Positions 20,701-29,283 of a stretch of DNA of 64,000 nucleotides are shown in pieces. The notes under the pieces were generated by a model. The model was not told where the DNA came from, made no database searches, and worked only from the letters and a program-made list of their open reading frames with translations. Position 1 is the first letter of the stretch. Each line of letters opens with the position of its first letter. The stretch is from Pseudomonadota bacterium (GTDB taxonomy: Bacteria > Pseudomonadota > Gammaproteobacteria > Nitrosococcales > Methylophagaceae), in contig JALIBN010000029.1 in assembly GCA_030576275.1 (NCBI GenBank), positions 1 through 64,000 of the forward strand, given 5' to 3'. A program made the translations under genes and the position numbers.

Positions 20701-20948
20701 GATTCTTTGGGAATATTAGGTAGTATCTTATGAAATAAAGCCCAAATATAGGCTGATGGATAAGGGAAATCTATATGACTTACGATGCCATGACTTTGAG
20801 CCAAAAATAAAGACAACCAGCGAGTAAGCTCATTACTCTGCACGATCACCGTCTCAGCTTCTAAGGGCGGCAGAGGAGAAGACTGTTGTAATTCTGCAAG
20901 GTGTGCGGCGAGTTGCACCATATTATTACTATAAACAACCTTAAGCAT
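17721..20948 (-). CDS. recC: RecC, exodeoxyribonuclease V gamma subunit
   Basis: A 1075-residue scaffold and Chi-recognition subunit of RecBCD. RecC has an inactive helicase fold, so no Walker motifs are expected and none were seen. Recognisable segments include IVQSNELTRWLSLFLAQ near the N-terminus, FGISALPPVYLDLF, MVPMRSIPFPVVCLIGMND and a C-terminal inactive-nuclease-like region. It is the first gene of the recC-recB-recD operon. Its promoter must lie in the 190 bp shared with the divergent gene starting at 21138. Confidence 0.94.
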   Translation of the reverse strand: MLKVVYSNNMVQLAAHLAELQQSSPLPPLEAETVIVQSNELTRWLSLFLAQSHGIVSHIDFPYPSAYIWALFHKILPNIPKESAFSTDVMTWRLLLILPECRKQSGFEAIDAYLGQVDDPLKNYALANRIADTFDQYLMYRPDWIQAWEEGAKPHWQAMLWQRLIEGDSKPMHRANLLVQLHYYLSTIDERPKQLPSRMAIFGISALPPVYLDLFKLMAEHCDVTLYFLSPSEEYWGDLVDQKTQNKRLIESPEQADYLVSGHPLLASLGKQGQEFFDQLQSYQPEEESLFMPPENEDMLGLLQQDIYTLTDITDEQEQLRRTIAEDDDSIMIHACHSAMREIEVLHDQLLALFERHPDLSPTEIVVMTPDIELYTPWIDAVFGCAEAEHAIPYGIADGGVQQQSPVLSAFNSLLALPQSRFDVETIMTLLDCPAIQKRFSLHEEQLVVIRFWIRETHTRWGLSAEDKTTLGLPEIEANTWRAGLDRLLLGYALPLDTDGKDWGLFEGKLGFDGISGERAEIMAQLCAFVDKLDRCRQLLKGEFNAAKWQEQLLAVLDDFFVATTEQGDDDAELLLIRKSLDALVETTQLAKFEQGMKINLVKEWLKGHLDTNQTLSRFMGHGVTFCGMVPMRSIPFPVVCLIGMNDASFPRRQPTQGFDLLSKDFRKGDRSRRDDDRYLFLESVLSAQSHLYISYVGASIADNAPIPPSVLVSDLRDVLRQSFETMDAGDIWQQVLTQHPLQAFSRRYFDQKDETLFSYVKAHCPPDKKDASFTTGWFVNGLPEADVSAKNISFNQLLNFFHHPARFLLQERLGLRLETDDEELETREPFALEGLQAWSIRQQLLAYRLDDKNPNDALPLIKATGILPQGYVGEQVFKSQAEKVEEFADKLLADYPSEFLTPLRFEIDIADFSLLGQLDDLSADGLFNYRMGKTKGSHVLNAWLRHLLLNCLKPKSVVCESRLITENNDYHFQAVPEAKAILHDLLNAYWQGLHEPLSLFPNTSFAFAQAHFKGNKTDSAIRNAWEGNQFITGEAQDVYYQQLYALQPVLAEQFEAISLAVYEPLVAHLVGGKL

Positions 20949-21077
20949 TTTCGACCTTAATCCCGTGGCTTTCGATAAAGTTACATCATACGAGAATTTG
21001 TTCTATTTATGCTTGTTTAATATCTAATTTAAAAAAACTATTGATAAAATTAATCAACAAATGCACTATTCGCCACA

Positions 21078-21114
21078 ATTGCTTAATTAGACGACATAAT
21101 GTCGCATAAGCAAT
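21078..21114. promoter_or_regulatory. Nested inverted repeat in the recC / unknown-gene divergent region
   Basis: Outer arms ATTGCTTA (21078-21085) and TAAGCAAT (21107-21114) enclose an inner palindrome CGACA-TAA-TGTCG. The element ends 23 bp before the gene at 21138 and also lies upstream of recC. It could be a two-fold operator or a hairpin in the leader RNA. No known binding site was recognised. Confidence 0.45.
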
Positions 21115-21137
21115 AGATTTTATGAGGATTTATTTTT

Positions 21138-21503
21138 ATGAAAAATACTGAAGACTTAGGCACTTGGTATGGTGAAATACAATCAGGTAGAGGCAATATA
21201 ATTGTTATCCGTGATAACCAATTACCGCCAGCAAACAAAGGTAGAATGTATCTTTATAACACTGACCGTGATGCCGTTATTGAGTATGATGAAGCTATTG
21301 TTACGCCTAAATTAGTTGAATTATCTGAAGAAGATAAACAACAAGTAAAAGCAAAACATACTAAAGCATGGGAAGTTGCACGCAAACAATTCGTCCGCGC
21401 GCACACTAAAACATCATCAACAACATCTACTCGTAAAACAGAATCATCACTTGATTTATTACCGACTGATGACGATGATAATTCGGATGATGAAGACGAT
21501 TAA
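21138..21503 (+). CDS. Uncharacterised small protein with acidic tail
   Basis: Not recognised. A 121-residue soluble protein with a clear ribosome site (TGAGGA, nine bases upstream). The first 60 residues look like a small beta-rich domain (GTWYGEIQSGRGNIIVIRDNQ). These are followed by a lysine-rich helix (about 65-90), a serine/threonine-rich linker and a run of aspartates at the C-terminus (DDDDNSDDEDD). The tail resembles the acidic ends of single-strand-DNA-binding or nucleic-acid-mimicking proteins. That comparison, and its position divergent to recC, are only suggestive. It has no signal peptide or membrane segment. Confidence 0.7.
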   Translation: MKNTEDLGTWYGEIQSGRGNIIVIRDNQLPPANKGRMYLYNTDRDAVIEYDEAIVTPKLVELSEEDKQQVKAKHTKAWEVARKQFVRAHTKTSSTTSTRKTESSLDLLPTDDDDNSDDEDD

Positions 21504-21651
21504 ATTTAAAGTCTAGTTACAGCCATTTAATTGAATGTGATGGCAAAACTAACCATATTTTAACTTTAAGGGAGATAGCCCGTTAGTTAAAAATGTGATT
21601 TCAGCATGGCATGGGTATAATCAAATTCACACTAATTAAAGGCGAGACTTA

Positions 21652-22626
21652 ATGGTTAATGAATACGGATTAATACATGCCCTATTGCTTGATGGCCAAG
21701 GCTCAGCATCAGAAGTAGCAATTGATGAAATTCATAACTGGACCAAAGAGCAAGGCCTACTCTGGTTACATTTTGACTACACGCATCCTGAGTCTGAAGA
21801 ATGGTTATTAGAATCGTCAGGACTAGATAAAATCATCGCCCAAGCATTATTGGAAGATGAAACGCGACCTAGAGCTACGCTGATTAACGACGGAATGTTG
21901 ATTGCCCTTCGTGGCATAAATCACAATCCTGGTGCAGAGCCAGACGATATGGTCGCCCTTAGAATGTGGGTTGATGAGCATCGTATCGTGACATCTCGTC
22001 GACGTAAATTAGGTGCCGCTAGCATCATTGCAACAGATTTATTACAAGGACATGGCCCAAAGAATAGCGGTGATTTTTTGGTGTCTATGATCAGTCATAT
22101 TGTCAGTGGCATGTCCGATACTATTAATGACTTTGAAGAACGCACCGCTGATTATGAAGATGCAGTATTAAGTGGTGAAACAGGAGGCTTACGTTATGAT
22201 CTTGCTAATTTACGTCGCCAAACCATCACCATTCGTCGTTATTTAGCACCTGAGCGCGATGCCTTCTCCCGACTTTTAATCGAAAAAGTATCTTGGCTTA
22301 ATGCTGAGCATAATATTCAAATTCGTGAAATAAATGACGCCTTACTTCGCCATATTGAAAACCTTGATGCGGCACGTGATCGCGCAGCGGTAACACAAGA
22401 AGAACTTGCTAGTCGCATATCAGAACAATTAAATTCACGGATGTACGTATTATCAGTTGTGACCACGGTATTTTTGCCCTTAGGTTTTTTAACGGGCTTA
22501 CTAGGCGTTAATATTGCCGGTATTCCAGGTTCAGAGAATCACCATGCATTCTGGATATTCATTGCTATTTTAGTTGCGCTGGTTATTAGTCAGGTTATTC
22601 TTTTTCGCTGGAAGAAATGGTTCTAA
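21652..22626 (+). CDS. zntB: ZntB-like zinc transporter (CorA superfamily)
   Basis: A 324-residue CorA-superfamily inner-membrane transporter of the ZntB type. The large N-terminal cytoplasmic domain (1-260) leads through a long helix to two membrane helices at about 266-288 and 298-318. The signature loop between them reads GVNIAGIPG (285-293), the ZntB form of the CorA GMN motif. ZntB moves zinc and related divalent ions; direction of transport is debated. The C-terminus RWKKWF is normal. It precedes the copper efflux operon but has its own leader. Confidence 0.88.
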   Translation: MVNEYGLIHALLLDGQGSASEVAIDEIHNWTKEQGLLWLHFDYTHPESEEWLLESSGLDKIIAQALLEDETRPRATLINDGMLIALRGINHNPGAEPDDMVALRMWVDEHRIVTSRRRKLGAASIIATDLLQGHGPKNSGDFLVSMISHIVSGMSDTINDFEERTADYEDAVLSGETGGLRYDLANLRRQTITIRRYLAPERDAFSRLLIEKVSWLNAEHNIQIREINDALLRHIENLDAARDRAAVTQEELASRISEQLNSRMYVLSVVTTVFLPLGFLTGLLGVNIAGIPGSENHHAFWIFIAILVALVISQVILFRWKKWF

Positions 22627-22633
22627 GCATATT

Positions 22634-22663
22634 TTGTACATAAGTCAATTTAGGAACTATAAT
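22634..22663 (+). promoter_or_regulatory. Candidate sigma-70 promoter for the copper efflux operon
   Basis: A TTGTAC -35 box (22634-22639) and a TATAAT -10 box (22658-22663) are separated by 18 bp, about 65 bp upstream of the small Cys/His-rich gene. This is a sequence match only. No CueR- or CusR-type dyad was recognised between the boxes. Confidence 0.5.
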
Positions 22664-22729
22664 CGAGACACCAAATCTCTTATATTTTGCGAGATGTTAC
22701 TCATAACATTGGAATTGAATACTCAGCAT

Positions 22730-23032
22730 ATGCATCGCGCCACTAAAAAAATACTTTTAGTTTTACTCACGATTATGGCTTACCTGCCAATGACGGTAGT
22801 TAATGCTATGCCTGATGTTGCGATTTCTATCCAAACTCAATCTGTTACTACACCGAATATGGCTATGATAGATATCGACGCGGTGGATATGACCGATTGT
22901 CATCATCAAACCAATAAAACCTGTGATCATTGTTCAAGCCAACAAGCTACTCATTGTGTACACAGCGCTTGCTCTGCCAGCTTGGCCATCACCACTCATT
23001 ATTCATTATTCATTATTCAGTATCAATCGTAA
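22730..23032 (+). CDS. Small secreted Cys/His-rich protein leading the Cus operon
   Basis: A 100-residue protein with an N-terminal signal peptide (basic MHRATKK, then a hydrophobic stretch ending VVNA). The mature part holds a cysteine/histidine cluster, DCHHQTNKTCDHC followed by HCVHSAC, suited to binding soft metals in the periplasm. Function is not established. Proteins of this appearance often precede CusCBA/CzcCBA efflux genes, which is the case here. The start at 22730 gives the best signal peptide; an ATG at 22694 is an alternative. The last residues are encoded by a CATTATT tandem repeat, so the C-terminus may vary. Confidence 0.6.
   Translation: MHRATKKILLVLLTIMAYLPMTVVNAMPDVAISIQTQSVTTPNMAMIDIDAVDMTDCHHQTNKTCDHCSSQQATHCVHSACSASLAITTHYSLFIIQYQS
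22997..23019 (+). repeat. CATTATT heptamer, three tandem copies
   Basis: Three perfect copies of CATTATT plus a partial fourth lie at the 3' end of the small Cys/His-rich gene. A 7-bp unit changes reading frame when copy number changes, so slippage would alter only the last few residues of that protein. Confidence 0.8.
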
Positions 23033-23311
23033 TTTACAAAGTAGCAATAAAACCTTGCCTATCAATACGCAATTTCAACAAACTACCCCGCTTCTTCGCC
23101 CCCCTATTTCCATCTAAAGATCTTTTTAGAGCCTTCATTATCACGATACTGAATCGTTATAAATACAGCTCAGCAGATCTCACCATTAGTAATTGTACGT
23201 TTATTAACCGTAACAATGACGTTGATTCACTCATCCTCACTTTTAATAATCGTCCATAGTGCGCCATCGGTTTGATGTCGTCGTTGTCAACGCCCAACTA
23301 GGTGTTTAGTT

Positions 23312-24691
23312 ATGTGGAAATTAAGATTTACTAGTTCTAGTAAAAGTTTATTGCTGATTGTATTTATGTGTTCGACCCAACTCAGTCGAGCTGATGGTTT
23401 AAATGGTTTAAATGGTTTAAATGGTTTAAATGGCTTAAATCAGCCAAGGCCTGAAAAAAGCGCTAGTGAACATATCGACCAATTAACCTTGAATGCCGCC
23501 TTATCACGCGTCCAACTCGAAAATATTGGCCTAGCCGAAATTCAAGCACGTGCTGAAGCCATGTCAGTAATTCCCTCGCAAGAGGGAAGCCTGCCTGATC
23601 CGATGATTAGCTTTAATGCACTCAACCTACCCACTAATAGTTTTAGCGTTAGCCAAGAAGCGATGACCCAATTACAGTTTTCTATTAGTCAAAAGCTACC
23701 TTATCCGGGTAAGTTGGCCTTAAAAGAGAGTGCCGCTCGTCGCATGGCTGATGTGGCGGACTCGACCGTCGAAGAAATGCGGCTTAAGTTGAATCAAGAT
23801 GTTAAAACTCTCTGGTGGCAGTTATTCTTGCTCGACCGCTCACTTGACGTTATCGAGATAAATAAGACCTTGCTGAGACAATTTATTGAAATCGCTCAGA
23901 CTAAATATAAGGTTGGCCAAGGTTTACAACAGGACGTATTGCTAGCGCAGTTAGAGTTATCGAAGCTTATTGACCATACGATTCAACTAACAAGTGCTCG
24001 TAAACAGAGCTCAGCACAACTCAATGCTTTACTGAATCAGCCTAGCAACCAAAATATCAAAATGCCTGCTTTAGCCGAAATTGATATCGCATTGCCGAGA
24101 CTATTATCAGCTCAATCGGTGTTTGATTTGGCAGAAAAACATCGCCCCGCACTCACTCAGCAACGTTTATTAATTGATGTGGCAACAGATCGACAAAAAT
24201 TGGCTGAACGAGATTTATTCCCTGATTTTAATGTAGGTGCGGCCTATGGCTTTCGTGATGGCAACAACCCCAACGGTTCTAATCGCGCTGACTTAATGTC
24301 CTTCCAAGTGGGGATTAACCTACCCATATTTGCAGAAAATAAACAAAAAATGGCTATTTCACAACGACATAGTGAAGTCAAGCAACAGCAGTTTGCTTTA
24401 CAAGATAGATGGCTCAGCATTCAAGCTGATATTACCTCAGCCATTGCAGAATACGAGCAAGCCAAGGAGCAAGTTTTGCTATTTAAAACTGGTATCATCC
24501 CACAGGCACAGCAAACAGTCGCATCGATGTTGGCTGGCTATCAAGTTAATAAAGTCGACTTTCTCAATTTGATTCGAGCTCAAATAACACTCTATAACTA
24601 TCAAACAAACGAATGGAAAGCGATCAGTGATGCTAAATCTGCCTTAGCCAAGTTAGTCGCCACTGTCGGTGAGGAAAATATTTATGAATAA
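23312..24691 (+). CDS. cusC: CusC/CzcC-type outer-membrane efflux channel (TolC superfamily)
   Basis: A 459-residue outer-membrane factor for heavy-metal RND efflux. A signal peptide (to about residue 27) is followed by a striking run of five Gly-Leu-Asn triplets. Two outer-membrane efflux repeats follow, with conserved segments such as GSLPDPMISF, QLQFSISQKLPYPGK and FPDFNVGAAYGFRDG. It trimerises and passes ions from the CusBA complex across the outer membrane. Its stop overlaps the cusB start by eight bases. The GLN run is not part of the family fold and probably lies in the N-terminal tether. Confidence 0.88.
   Translation: MWKLRFTSSSKSLLLIVFMCSTQLSRADGLNGLNGLNGLNGLNQPRPEKSASEHIDQLTLNAALSRVQLENIGLAEIQARAEAMSVIPSQEGSLPDPMISFNALNLPTNSFSVSQEAMTQLQFSISQKLPYPGKLALKESAARRMADVADSTVEEMRLKLNQDVKTLWWQLFLLDRSLDVIEINKTLLRQFIEIAQTKYKVGQGLQQDVLLAQLELSKLIDHTIQLTSARKQSSAQLNALLNQPSNQNIKMPALAEIDIALPRLLSAQSVFDLAEKHRPALTQQRLLIDVATDRQKLAERDLFPDFNVGAAYGFRDGNNPNGSNRADLMSFQVGINLPIFAENKQKMAISQRHSEVKQQQFALQDRWLSIQADITSAIAEYEQAKEQVLLFKTGIIPQAQQTVASMLAGYQVNKVDFLNLIRAQITLYNYQTNEWKAISDAKSALAKLVATVGEENIYE
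23396..23440 (+). repeat. 9-bp tandem repeat GGTTTAAAT x5 coding Gly-Leu-Asn
   Basis: Four perfect copies of GGTTTAAAT and a fifth reading GGCTTAAAT lie in frame just after the signal peptide of the CusC-like channel. Changes in copy number keep the frame, so the tether length can vary without loss of function. Confidence 0.95.
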
Positions 24692-26108
24692 ACCAACCTT
24701 ATTCTCTCTGACATTAGTCAGCGGGCTAATTCTTGGTGGATTGACCGCTTATTGGTTTGTTAAACAACAAATTCAACCGATGCCTCAAGATTTGGCTGTC
24801 GCCGAACAAATTGAGGAGCAAGCTAAGCCATTGTTCTACCGTAACCCGATGAATCCTGAAATTACTTCGCCTATGCCTGCCAAAGATAATATGGGGATGG
24901 ATTACATTCCTGTTTATGCTGACAATAAAATAGCAAAGGACATGGAAACAACAGGAACAGTGAAGATCGATCCCGTTACCGTGCAAAACATGGGCGTTAG
25001 AACGTCTATAGCAACTACCACAGCATTATCTCATGAGATACGCGCCATGGGTCGAGTCGCTTATGATGAAGAACACATCACCCGCCTTCATCCAAAAACA
25101 GAAGGTTGGATCGAAAAATTATTTATCGATAAAACGGGCACAACTGTCAAAACAGGCACGATGCTATTGAGCATTTATTCTCCTCAACTCGTCACCAGTG
25201 CACAAGAATATTTGCTGGCATTAAAAAGCTTAAAAACATTAGAAAACAGTCCTTTTGAAGACATTAGTTTTGGAGCCAAACAAATGGCTAAAGCGGCCCG
25301 TGAGCGCTTGGAGTTTCTTGATGTACCTGAACACCAAATTCGAGATTTAGAACAAACTGGTGACATTAAAAAAAACATCCATATCCATTCGCCGTTTAAC
25401 GGCGTTGTCATCAATATTGGTGCCCGAGAAGGTCAGCACGTTAGTCCTGAAACCGAGTTATATATGCTCGCTGATTTAACCAATGTTTGGGTATTTGCAG
25501 ATGTTTTTGAATCTGATTTACCGTGGGTTAATGTCGGAGATAAGGTTGAGATGACCTTAACCGGTATCCCAGGAAAAGTATTTAAAGGTAGCTTGTCTTA
25601 TATTTATCCTTATGCAGAAGCTAAAACCCGCACCATCAAAGTTAGGCTAGTCTTTGATAATGAGGATTTATTACTAAAACCCGATATGTTTGCCGATGTC
25701 ACTATCAACACACAACGGCAGGAAAATGCAATAACAATACCTTCAGAGGCGGTTGTACGTTCTGGTGAACGTGATCAAGTCTTTGTTGTGCGTGAACCAG
25801 GTAAGTTTGAACCGAGAACAGTCAAAGTCGGCTTAACGGCTGAGGGATTAACCCAAATTACCGAAGGCGTTGATGTCGGCGAAGAAGTGGTCACATCCAG
25901 TCAGTTCTTGATTGATTCTGAATCAAAACTGCGCGAATCTACCGCCAAGATGTTAGAGGCATTAACGATGGATAATACCAAAGCTAAACCAGAGCCAGCG
26001 ATCAAGTCAACATCAGCGTTCTCTATCGGTACGCCTGACGACTCAAACAACATGCGAATAGCCCCCAGCAACAGTAATTCCACAATGGATGTGAAGAAGC
26101 ATGATTGA
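24684..26108 (+). CDS. cusB: CusB-type periplasmic adaptor of Cu(I)/Ag(I) efflux
   Basis: A 474-residue membrane-fusion protein linking CusA to CusC and handing it metal. The start is the ATG at 24684, behind a strong GGTGAGGA ribosome site; a GTG at 24669 lies inside that site and is rejected. An N-terminal signal anchor (about 6-24) is followed by a CusB-type metal-binding segment rich in Met (YRNPMNPEITSPMPAKDNMG). This corresponds to the heavy-metal-binding domain but lacks its cysteines. Lipoyl and beta-barrel segments follow. The final 45 residues are low-complexity and contain little but polar residues and lysine. Confidence 0.9.
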   Translation: MNKPTLFSLTLVSGLILGGLTAYWFVKQQIQPMPQDLAVAEQIEEQAKPLFYRNPMNPEITSPMPAKDNMGMDYIPVYADNKIAKDMETTGTVKIDPVTVQNMGVRTSIATTTALSHEIRAMGRVAYDEEHITRLHPKTEGWIEKLFIDKTGTTVKTGTMLLSIYSPQLVTSAQEYLLALKSLKTLENSPFEDISFGAKQMAKAARERLEFLDVPEHQIRDLEQTGDIKKNIHIHSPFNGVVINIGAREGQHVSPETELYMLADLTNVWVFADVFESDLPWVNVGDKVEMTLTGIPGKVFKGSLSYIYPYAEAKTRTIKVRLVFDNEDLLLKPDMFADVTINTQRQENAITIPSEAVVRSGERDQVFVVREPGKFEPRTVKVGLTAEGLTQITEGVDVGEEVVTSSQFLIDSESKLRESTAKMLEALTMDNTKAKPEPAIKSTSAFSIGTPDDSNNMRIAPSNSNSTMDVKKHD

Positions 26109-29100
26109 GCGAATAATTGCCGCCTCCTTACGCGATAAGTTTCAGGTTTTATTAATCGCGACTTTGCTTATCGCCGCAGGGATTTGGGCTTTAAAAAACA
26201 CACCGCTAGATGCCATCCCTGATCTCTCAGATGTGCAAGTTATAGTCTTAACCAAATATCCTGGTCAAGCCCCGCAAGTCGTTGAAGACCAAGTCACCTA
26301 TCCACTCACCACTGCGATGCTATCAGTGCCAAAGTCAAAAACCGTCCGTGGTTATTCCTTCTTTGGCCTATCGTTTGTTTACATTATTTTTGAAGATGGC
26401 ACCGATATGTATTGGGCTCGTTCGCGTGTATTGGAATACTTGAATTACGTCAGCGGTCGCCTACCAGATAATGTGAATCCTAGCATAGGGCCTGATGCCA
26501 CCGGTGTCGGTTGGATATATGAATATGCCCTAATCGATAAAACCGGCCAGCATGATTTAGCTCAATTACGCTCATTGCAAGATTGGTATTTACGTTATCC
26601 CCTACAAACTGTCGATGGCGTATCAGAAGTTGCCTCTATCGGTGGTTTTGTTAAGCAATATCAGGTTGAAGTTAATCCCAATGCCTTACTTAATTACAAT
26701 ATTTCTCTGGCAAAAGTAAAAACAGCCATACAACGTTCCAATATTGATGTCGGCGGCAAGATAATCGAAATGGCCGAAACTGAATACATGGTGCGAGGTC
26801 GTGGATATATACATTCGATTGATGATTTAAAATCAATTTCGATCAGTGTCAGTGACAATGGTACGCCGATTCGGCTGACAGATATCGCTAATATTCATCT
26901 AGGGCCAGAATTACGCCGTGGCGTAGCTGATTTGGATGGTGAAGGCGAAGTGGCCGGTGGTGTGGTCATTATGCGTTATGGTGAAAATGCACTGAAAACG
27001 ATTGAAAACGTCCAACTAAAACTGGCTGAACTCAAAAAAGGCCTGCCTGCTGGCGTAGAAATTGTAACGGTTTATGATCGTAGTAAGCTCATCAACCGCG
27101 CTGTTGATAATTTAAAAAATAAACTGATTGAAGAGTCGCTAGTCGTAGCACTCATATGTATCTTATTTTTATTTCATATTCGTTCAGCTATGGTCGTTAT
27201 TATCACACTGCCCATAGGTATATTAATGGCATTTATCGTCATGCATTGGCAAGGGATTAATGCCAACATCATGTCACTCGGTGGCATTGCTATTGCCATT
27301 GGTACGATGGTGGATGGTGCCATCGTCATGATTGAAAATTGTCATAAACATCTGGAACGAGCCGCCAAAATTAAGCTAGCAGAATTAACAAGCTCTGAGC
27401 GTTGGCAAGCAGTAAGTACAGCGTCAAAAGAAGTAGGTCCAGCCTTATTTTTCTCTTTGCTCATTATTACCGTGTCATTTTTACCGGTGTTTACCTTGCA
27501 AGCCCAAGAAGGTCGTTTATTTGCCCCGCTCGCCTTTACCAAAACCTATTCGATGGCAGCAGCGGCCATCCTAGCCATTACCTTAGTGCCGGTATTAATG
27601 GGCTATTTTATTCGTGGAAAAGTCGTACCGGAAGCTAAAAATCCACTCAATCGTGTATTACATTTTATCCATGCTCCCGCTCTACGGATAGCTATTCGCT
27701 GGCGTTGGCTTACCCTGCTACTGACGGTTATTGTGTTGATTGCGACACTTGGCCCAGCAGGAAAGTTAGGCAGTGAGTTTATGCCACCACTGGATGAAGG
27801 CGATATTTTATATATGCCAACAACCTATCCTGGCATATCAATTAGTAAAGCACGAGAACTATTGCAACAAACAGATAAAATATTGAAAACCTTTCCCGAG
27901 GTGGAGCATGTTTTTGGTAAAGCAGGTCGTGCCGATACCGCAACTGATCCAGCTCCGCTTTCTATGTTTGAAACCACGATTAAACTCAAAGATAAATCAG
28001 CGTGGCCAGATCCGACCAAAACCACCAAACAGTTAATGAATGAAATGGATCTCGCGATTAATTTTCCTGGGCTAGCCAATGCATGGACAATGCCTATAAA
28101 AACTCGTATCGACATGTTATCAACCGGTATAAAAACACCCGTTGGCATTAAAATTAGTGGCCCAAGCCTCACCGTACTTGAAAAAATTGCCAATGATGTA
28201 GAACAAAGCATCAAACGAATGCCGGAAACCTTATCTGCTTTTGGTGATAAAGCCGCTGGGGGTTATTACCTTGATTTTGATATTAACCGTGATGAATTAT
28301 CACGTTACGGATTGCATATTGCCGACGTACAAGACGTTATTCAAATAGCCATTGGCGGTGTCAATGTTACTGAAACAGTTGAAGGATTAGAGCGTTATCC
28401 GGTTAATTTACGCTATCCACGTGAATTGCGTGACAATGTGGACGACTTAAAACGCATCCTAATCTCGACGCCGACAGGTGCTCAGATTCCACTGGCTCAA
28501 GTAGCCGATATGGAATTCCGTCGCGGCGCGCCGGTCATCAAAACCGAAGATGCCAGACCTAATGCTTGGGTTTATGTTGATATCAAAACAGACGATATAG
28601 GTGGTTACGTAGCAAAAGCCAAACTTCAAATTGAACAACAGGTGAAGATTCCTACTGGCTACACTTTGTCGTGGTCTGGTCAATTTGAATATATGGAACG
28701 CGCTGCCGAACGGCTCACTATCGTGGTCCCCGTCACATTGGCGCTCATCTTTTTATTACTGTATTTTAATTTCCGAAACCTCAGTGCGCCCTTGGTCGTA
28801 ATGTTAACGATTCCGTTTTCCTTGGTAGGGGGTGTTTGGTTAATTTACCTACTCGAATTTAACCTATCAGTAGCAGTAATGGTTGGCTTTATCGCTTTAG
28901 CAGGTGTGACGGCTGAAATTGGCGTTTTAGTATTAACCTTTATTGACCAAACAATCGCACAGTCTCGACATGAAAAAGCACAACAATGCGGCACAAAGGT
29001 AGAGGAAACGTCGCTTACTCATCAAGAAATCATGACGGCCGTGCATCGCGGCACATCAGAACGCGTGCGTCCGGTTGCAATGACCGCAACAGCTACCATC

Positions 29101-29283
29101 GCTGGTTTATTGCCTATTATGTGGAGTAGTGGAACAGGTTCAGAAGTAATGCAGCGTATTGCCGCCCCCATGGTAGGCGGTATGATAACCGCAACAATTT
29201 TAAGTCTATTAGTATTACCCGTCGTCTATGGGCTTGTCTTACAACTTAAAGAATACTTTAAGCATCAGGAATCACCATTATGA
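26101..29283 (+). CDS. cusA: CusA-type RND pump for Cu(I)/Ag(I)
   Basis: A 1060-residue heavy-metal-exporting RND protein in the inner membrane, driven by the proton gradient. It has twelve membrane helices and two large periplasmic loops. Segments typical of the monovalent copper/silver branch are present: IPDLSDVQVIVLTKYPGQ, GPDATGVGWIYEYAL, and WTMPIKTRIDMLSTGIKTP, which includes a methionine of the substrate path. The transmembrane acidic motif region GIAIAIGTMVDGAIVMIEN is intact. It overlaps cusB by eight bases and the next gene by four. Copper/silver rather than zinc/cobalt specificity is inferred from these motifs. Confidence 0.93.
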   Translation: MIERIIAASLRDKFQVLLIATLLIAAGIWALKNTPLDAIPDLSDVQVIVLTKYPGQAPQVVEDQVTYPLTTAMLSVPKSKTVRGYSFFGLSFVYIIFEDGTDMYWARSRVLEYLNYVSGRLPDNVNPSIGPDATGVGWIYEYALIDKTGQHDLAQLRSLQDWYLRYPLQTVDGVSEVASIGGFVKQYQVEVNPNALLNYNISLAKVKTAIQRSNIDVGGKIIEMAETEYMVRGRGYIHSIDDLKSISISVSDNGTPIRLTDIANIHLGPELRRGVADLDGEGEVAGGVVIMRYGENALKTIENVQLKLAELKKGLPAGVEIVTVYDRSKLINRAVDNLKNKLIEESLVVALICILFLFHIRSAMVVIITLPIGILMAFIVMHWQGINANIMSLGGIAIAIGTMVDGAIVMIENCHKHLERAAKIKLAELTSSERWQAVSTASKEVGPALFFSLLIITVSFLPVFTLQAQEGRLFAPLAFTKTYSMAAAAILAITLVPVLMGYFIRGKVVPEAKNPLNRVLHFIHAPALRIAIRWRWLTLLLTVIVLIATLGPAGKLGSEFMPPLDEGDILYMPTTYPGISISKARELLQQTDKILKTFPEVEHVFGKAGRADTATDPAPLSMFETTIKLKDKSAWPDPTKTTKQLMNEMDLAINFPGLANAWTMPIKTRIDMLSTGIKTPVGIKISGPSLTVLEKIANDVEQSIKRMPETLSAFGDKAAGGYYLDFDINRDELSRYGLHIADVQDVIQIAIGGVNVTETVEGLERYPVNLRYPRELRDNVDDLKRILISTPTGAQIPLAQVADMEFRRGAPVIKTEDARPNAWVYVDIKTDDIGGYVAKAKLQIEQQVKIPTGYTLSWSGQFEYMERAAERLTIVVPVTLALIFLLLYFNFRNLSAPLVVMLTIPFSLVGGVWLIYLLEFNLSVAVMVGFIALAGVTAEIGVLVLTFIDQTIAQSRHEKAQQCGTKVEETSLTHQEIMTAVHRGTSERVRPVAMTATATIAGLLPIMWSSGTGSEVMQRIAAPMVGGMITATILSLLVLPVVYGLVLQLKEYFKHQESPL

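Noticed and set aside
23571-23588. Perfect stem TTCCCTC-GCAA-GAGGGAA inside the CusC-like gene as an inserted repeat element
   Set aside because: The encoded residues IPSQEGSLPDP match what the family normally has there, so the palindrome is best explained by codon choice.
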